Positions 22,930 to 26,956 of a stretch of DNA of 26,956 nucleotides are shown here, piece after piece (the first letter of the stretch is position 1; each line of letters starts with the position of its first letter). Under the pieces are notes generated by a model that did not search any database, had not been told where the DNA came from, and worked only from the letters and a program-made list of their open reading frames with translations. The translations under genes and the position numbers were made by a program. The stretch is from an uncultured bacterium. Its GTDB lineage: Bacteria; Cyanobacteriota; Vampirovibrionia; Gastranaerophilales; Gastranaerophilaceae. Location: the NCBI GenBank assembly GCA_958366705.1, contig CATXCB010000020.1:1-26956 (forward strand), given 5' to 3'.

Positions 22930-24189
22930 ATGGCAAAGTTTAGTAAAAAGCATGTGATTTTATGTATTCTGGCAATATTTATTATAGCAATAGCAATTAA
23001 GATGCTGTTGCCTTACAGGTGGGGTTACTTTGCAAAAGGTCCAGCAATGAAGTATGAACATAAATATGCGGATGCTATAAAATTAGATAATGGGAATATA
23101 CTTGTATTGGGAACTAACAGCCATCAAAGAGCAATTAAAGACAATAATTTAGAAATAAAGGAAACACCTTCTGAAATATACAATATCAAAAACAATACAT
23201 TTGAAACTGTCAAACTCCCTAACACTATTGCATATCACAACAAAGGAATATTGCTAAAAAATAATAAATTGCTTTTAACATTTGCCTATGCCCCATATGG
23301 AGCAAAAAAATATAGTAAATATGGCTCTCCTTATGATATAAAACATCCTTTCCCATATGATTCCATGGCTATTATTGATTTAAACACAATGAAAATTGAA
23401 AAAATAATTCAAAAGAAAATCAATAAAACCAAAAGACCAACAGAATTTGATTCTTTTACCTTATTAAACAATGGTAAAGTACTAATTTTAGATGGTACTT
23501 CCCAGCCTCGAAGTATGGAAATATATAATCCCGAAACAAATACTTCAAAATTACTAAATATTAAAATTAATAAAACAAATCAAGTTGCAGTAGTACCAAA
23601 TGGAGAAAATAAAGCTCTAATTTTTGGAGAATCATATAATAAAGACAAGGATAAAGAAAAATATTATGGAGACTTAGATACCGTATTAGAATATGATGAC
23701 TCGACTGAAACAATAAAAACTGTGGGTAAAAACCTTAGAAGACTCAGTCCGCAAGCGATCAGAATTAATAATGAAAACATATTACTTTTAGGCGGGCACA
23801 TTTCCCGAGATACGTTCATGCAAAAGAGTAAGTTTCATCTAGATAGCGAAGTTGAAGTGTATAATACTAAAACAAATACTTCAAAAATCATTGGACATTT
23901 AGCTAAAAGAAGGTATTCTGAGCCACACGATGCGTATCTTGACTTCACAACTTTATTTATAGGCAAAGATATATTACTTATTACCGGTGGATATGAACCA
24001 TCTATCCCTAGTAAGATTTCCACAAAAGATACCGAAATCATAGATATTAAAACAGGAAAAATTTCAAAAGGACCAAAGATGAGATATCGAGAATCTGAAC
24101 ATAAAATGTTAAAGCTTAAAAATGGGAAGTTTATTATAATAGGTAGCAAAAAAACACAATTATTTAAAACGTGGAAAGGCGGTGACTAA
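22930..24189 (+). CDS. Membrane-anchored kelch-like beta-propeller protein
   Basis: 419 aa from the ATG at 22930, preceded by AGGAGGG; an upstream GTG overlapping tolC is less likely. One membrane segment (about 8-28, VILCILAIFIIAIAIKML) follows a basic start, so the rest should face the periplasm. That part has repeated kelch-type blades: AIKLDNGNILVLGTN, LLNNGKVLILDGTS with MEIYNPETN, AIRINNENILLLGGH with VEVYNTKTN, DILLITGGYEPSIP with TEIIDIKTGK, and MLKLKNGKFIIIGSK. Kelch propellers bind proteins or sugars. The gene lies between the TolC-like gene (10 bases) and the RTX gene (TAATG overlap), so all three are probably co-translated. A dedicated role in RTX export or folding is inference; I know of no standard type I system with such a part. 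Confidence 0.82.
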   Translation: MAKFSKKHVILCILAIFIIAIAIKMLLPYRWGYFAKGPAMKYEHKYADAIKLDNGNILVLGTNSHQRAIKDNNLEIKETPSEIYNIKNNTFETVKLPNTIAYHNKGILLKNNKLLLTFAYAPYGAKKYSKYGSPYDIKHPFPYDSMAIIDLNTMKIEKIIQKKINKTKRPTEFDSFTLLNNGKVLILDGTSQPRSMEIYNPETNTSKLLNIKINKTNQVAVVPNGENKALIFGESYNKDKDKEKYYGDLDTVLEYDDSTETIKTVGKNLRRLSPQAIRINNENILLLGGHISRDTFMQKSKFHLDSEVEVYNTKTNTSKIIGHLAKRRYSEPHDAYLDFTTLFIGKDILLITGGYEPSIPSKISTKDTEIIDIKTGKISKGPKMRYRESEHKMLKLKNGKFIIIGSKKTQLFKTWKGGD

Positions 24190-26956
24190 TGGCAAATTTA
24201 AGTGTAAAAGATTATGCAACTCTTACAAACAAAAACCAAGACTTGGTACAAATAGATGGAGTGGTATATAAACAAATAGATAATTCAACAAATACTTCCT
24301 CTGGATACCAAGGCTATGCATACCAAAACACATCCACTGGCGAAATAATTGTTGTTCATGAAGGTTCGGAACCTCTTTTTAGTGGAAACAATAACGAAAT
24401 TTACAAAGACTGGGTGGATACTGATGGTAAACATTTATTTGGAAAAGTTTCTAATCAATTTTATGATGCAAATCAATTTTTAGAGAAAATAAAAAGTGAG
24501 TATGGAGACTCAAACATAACCCAGACGGGGCAATCTCTTGGTGGTACGATTTCACAAATGCTTGGTGCTCTAGAATCTAACAAAAATATCAAATCTTATA
24601 CTTTCAACTCTTTAGGCGCTGAAAACATAAAAGCATCTTTAAATGAAGCTGGCTTTGAGTTATCTTCAGACAATTCAAATATAAATAATTATACATATAG
24701 TAATGAACTTGTTTCAAAAATAAATCCTCATATTGGAAACGTATATCAATCAGACTACAAATCAAGTGGTATAGATGCTTTTCACAACGTAGAAGCACAC
24801 CAGAACAATGATCTAACATATGAGTTAGTAAATAATAAATCATTATCAGAACTATTTGGAAATAGTTCTGACATTATAATAAAATCTGGAGATAAAACAC
24901 TAGACATTATGATTCCCGGATATGGACTCTCAAAAGAGGGAATTGAAACTATTATAAATCAATTACATAATAATGGCTTTTTAAATACAGATACTTTTCA
25001 GTGTGGTATAGAATTAAATGAAGGGCTTTATGAAATTAGACCAGGCGATACAATCTATGAAATATGCAATAACTTTAATATCACACCTGACGAATTAAAT
25101 GAATTGAACCCTTGGCTAAAAGACAGATATACAAACAATGGAGATTTTGCATTAATTAAACCTGGAGAGACTTTAAGAATACCTTTTGATTCTGATAAGT
25201 CAGGATTTGAAGATTATTTAGAAAAGGACTTAAATATCGATGATCTGTTTAATGAAGCAAAAGATACTGAACCAATAAAAGTTGACCCACTGCTTGTTGA
25301 TTTAGATGGTGATGGTATAGAAACGACAGATTTGGCTGATGGCAAATATTTTGACCATAATACAGATAGCTTTGCAGAAAAATCAGCTTGGGCTGGAGAA
25401 GATGATGGTATACTTGCAGTTGATAAAAATAATGATGGAATAATCAATAATGGCAATGAATTATTTGGAGACAACTACCTCAAAGCAGATGGTACAATCG
25501 CGACTTCCGGCTTTGATGCACTTGCAGAGTTTGATACCAACGGAGATAGTATCATCAACGCTCAAGATGAAAACATTTCACAAATAAAAGTACTAAAAGG
25601 AGATGGAACTATTTTATCGCTGGAAGATGCAGGCATCTCATCAATTAACCTTACAGCAACAGAATCTAATATTACAGATGCAAACGGTAACATTCAACAC
25701 TCTACTGGATCTTTTACCAAAACAGACGGTACGAAAGGTATTATAGGAGATTATCTACTAGATAACAATAAAAAAGACACAATAGCTGAAGAATTAATTG
25801 ATATACCTGATGAAATAAAAAAGCTTCCTAATATCAATGGGACAGGAACAGTACATAATCTACAACAAGCTATAACAAAAGATGAAACTGGAGAATTAAA
25901 ACAACTTATTGAAAAATTTATTACTGAAACAAGTCTTGGGAATAAAAGGACTATAGTAAAAGAAATTCTATACAAATGGACCGGAGCTGATATGATTGAC
26001 TCTGATAGCAGAGGCGAAAACATGGATGCAAAAGACCTGCACGTTATAGAACAATTTATGGGTGAAAACTTTGTAGGAGTTGATGGTACAAGAAACCCTA
26101 ACAATCAGGCAAACAATTTATTAAACAATGCTTTTGCAATTATTAGAGATTATGTATATGCAGAGTTGGAAGCTCAAACAGAACTAAAGCCATTATTTGA
26201 TTTACTATCTCGAGAAATCAATATTAATACAAAAGAAGAGATATACAACCTAGAAGCTGTAAAAAACTATATAGATAAGGCTATTGCAGCTAATAGTACA
26301 GCAGGAAAAGAATTATTGACAGACTTTGTTCAATCATTCCTTGCATTAGGGATGAAAAACTATAGTAACTATTCAGATTTCTATAACCACTATAGTGCTA
26401 TGGGTGATGATTTCAAATATTTAATGGAAACAGCAGATAAAATTGTTATATATGGAGACAGTTTAGATAATACCATTGAAGGTACTGCTCAAGCTGAAGC
26501 GGTTTTTGCAAATGAAGGAAATGACACCATTTATACAAGGCAAGGAAATGACCTTGTTTATGCTGGTGACGGAGATGACATTATAGATACCTGCGAAGAT
26601 GACGATATTATCTTTGGCGAAGCTGGAAATGACATTATTGATGCAGGTGCCGGAGATGACTTCATTTCCTCTGGTGCTGGGGACGATACCATCCATACTG
26701 GAACCGGAAACGACATCCTTTATACTGGTACCGGGAACGATACGATCTATGCTGAGTCCGGTGACAATATCATTTACGCGGAAGATGGAGATGACACTAT
26801 CAACTCTTACAACGGTAATGATACAATCATTGGTGGTAAAGGAAATGACGAGTTCAATGACTCCGACGATGGGGACGACATCTTTATCTTCAACAAAGGT
26901 GACGGTAATGACACCATTTACAACAGAAATGGCAACGATACCATCAAGTTCGGGGA
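24189..26956 (+). CDS. RTX protein with hydrolase-like, LysM and FrpC-like self-processing domains (partial)
   Basis: At least 922 codons, open to the window end. Domains in order: an alpha/beta-hydrolase-like part (about 1-240) with nucleophile elbow GQSLGG (S116) and a possible His in FHNVEAH; a LysM (about 280-334) with IRPGDTIYEICNNF and KPGETLRIP; a FrpC-like self-processing module (about 366-524) opening DPLLVDLDGDGIE, with NNDGIINNGNELFGD and GSFTKTDGTKGIIGDYLL; a helical linker (525-755); and RTX repeats from about 777 (GNDTIY, GDDIID and the like), a dozen before the end. RTX repeats fold on calcium after type I secretion. In FrpC, calcium triggers cleavage of the Asp-Pro bond, matching D366-P367. 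The start overlaps the kelch gene stop (TAATG). There is no signal peptide, as expected; the secretion signal would be C-terminal, beyond the window. Confidence 0.9.
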   Translation, partial: MANLSVKDYATLTNKNQDLVQIDGVVYKQIDNSTNTSSGYQGYAYQNTSTGEIIVVHEGSEPLFSGNNNEIYKDWVDTDGKHLFGKVSNQFYDANQFLEKIKSEYGDSNITQTGQSLGGTISQMLGALESNKNIKSYTFNSLGAENIKASLNEAGFELSSDNSNINNYTYSNELVSKINPHIGNVYQSDYKSSGIDAFHNVEAHQNNDLTYELVNNKSLSELFGNSSDIIIKSGDKTLDIMIPGYGLSKEGIETIINQLHNNGFLNTDTFQCGIELNEGLYEIRPGDTIYEICNNFNITPDELNELNPWLKDRYTNNGDFALIKPGETLRIPFDSDKSGFEDYLEKDLNIDDLFNEAKDTEPIKVDPLLVDLDGDGIETTDLADGKYFDHNTDSFAEKSAWAGEDDGILAVDKNNDGIINNGNELFGDNYLKADGTIATSGFDALAEFDTNGDSIINAQDENISQIKVLKGDGTILSLEDAGISSINLTATESNITDANGNIQHSTGSFTKTDGTKGIIGDYLLDNNKKDTIAEELIDIPDEIKKLPNINGTGTVHNLQQAITKDETGELKQLIEKFITETSLGNKRTIVKEILYKWTGADMIDSDSRGENMDAKDLHVIEQFMGENFVGVDGTRNPNNQANNLLNNAFAIIRDYVYAELEAQTELKPLFDLLSREININTKEEIYNLEAVKNYIDKAIAANSTAGKELLTDFVQSFLALGMKNYSNYSDFYNHYSAMGDDFKYLMETADKIVIYGDSLDNTIEGTAQAEAVFANEGNDTIYTRQGNDLVYAGDGDDIIDTCEDDDIIFGEAGNDIIDAGAGDDFISSGAGDDTIHTGTGNDILYTGTGNDTIYAESGDNIIYAEDGDDTINSYNGNDTIIGGKGNDEFNDSDDGDDIFIFNKGDGNDTIYNRNGNDTIKFG
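26517..26956 (+). repeat. RTX nonapeptide repeat array (coding)
   Basis: Twenty-seven-base units encode G-(N/D)-D-x-I-x-x-x-x, about a dozen in a row, running off the window. Each pair binds calcium in a parallel beta-roll. Codons here favour C-ending forms (GAC, ACC, ATC) more than the rest of the gene does. Confidence 0.85.

Noticed and set aside
24604..26696. Several reverse-strand frames within the RTX gene
   Set aside because: The + strand frame is continuous with recognisable domains; the reverse frames are low-complexity shadows.
1..26956. CRISPR array or integrase/att pair
   Set aside because: I saw no regularly spaced repeats with spacers, no integrase gene, and no second copy of the tRNA-Gln 3' end.

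Overview
This is an AT-rich stretch of a Gram-negative-type bacterial chromosome. The most telling marker is a pilin-like N-terminus reading FTLAEVLITLGIIGIVAAMT, a form typical of Gastranaerophilales (Vampirovibrionia, 'Melainabacteria'), the non-photosynthetic gut relatives of cyanobacteria. Type IV pilin, MEP isoprenoid (ispG) and TolC-type outer membrane genes agree with this, but the lineage is inferred from memory of family sequences, not from a search. UGA is a stop codon here, because prfB keeps its UGA-dependent frameshift.

Layout. 1-1.9 kb: a NarL-type response regulator and a small soluble histidine kinase, each with its own Shine-Dalgarno and with a strong terminator between them. 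1.9-3.0 kb: a reverse-strand pilin-like gene whose start lies in a cluster of intergenic repeats; a 55-bp promoter-bearing repeat occurs at both 1-55 and 2972-3026. 3.0-5.5 kb: reverse operon metallophosphoesterase > CxxC-rich YkgJ-like protein > rlmN. 5.56-6.6 kb: ispG, apparently leaderless, sharing a palindromic control region with the metallophosphoesterase. 6.7-9.6 kb: an operon of three exported proteins (small unknown, TPR protein, GHL10-like glycoside hydrolase). 9.59-9.86 kb: a 268-bp MITE-like element with perfect 21-bp terminal inverted repeats. 9.9-17.4 kb: glyS, a small unknown, a TM1266-like regulator, a 5'-nucleotidase-like protein, a membrane protein, prfB with its +1 frameshift, and an ICMT-like membrane methyltransferase.

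17.4-21.3 kb is accessory in character: a 32-bp GC-rich perfect palindrome, two small secreted-protein genes (one with a frameshift in its signal peptide), an XRE regulator, a tRNA-Gln(CUG), and a 745-aa ATPase with the architecture of the anticodon nuclease RloC (Walker A, CPxC zinc hook, ABC signature, Walker B, candidate R-E-H triad).

21.6 kb to the end is a type I secretion-like operon: a TolC-family channel, a membrane-anchored kelch-like beta-propeller, and an RTX protein cut off by the window end. The RTX protein joins an alpha/beta-hydrolase-like domain, a LysM, a FrpC-like self-processing module with its expected Asp-Pro bond, and RTX nonapeptides. Genes for the ABC transporter and membrane-fusion protein are not in the window. 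This operon and the RloC-like gene are the best candidates for unusual biology.
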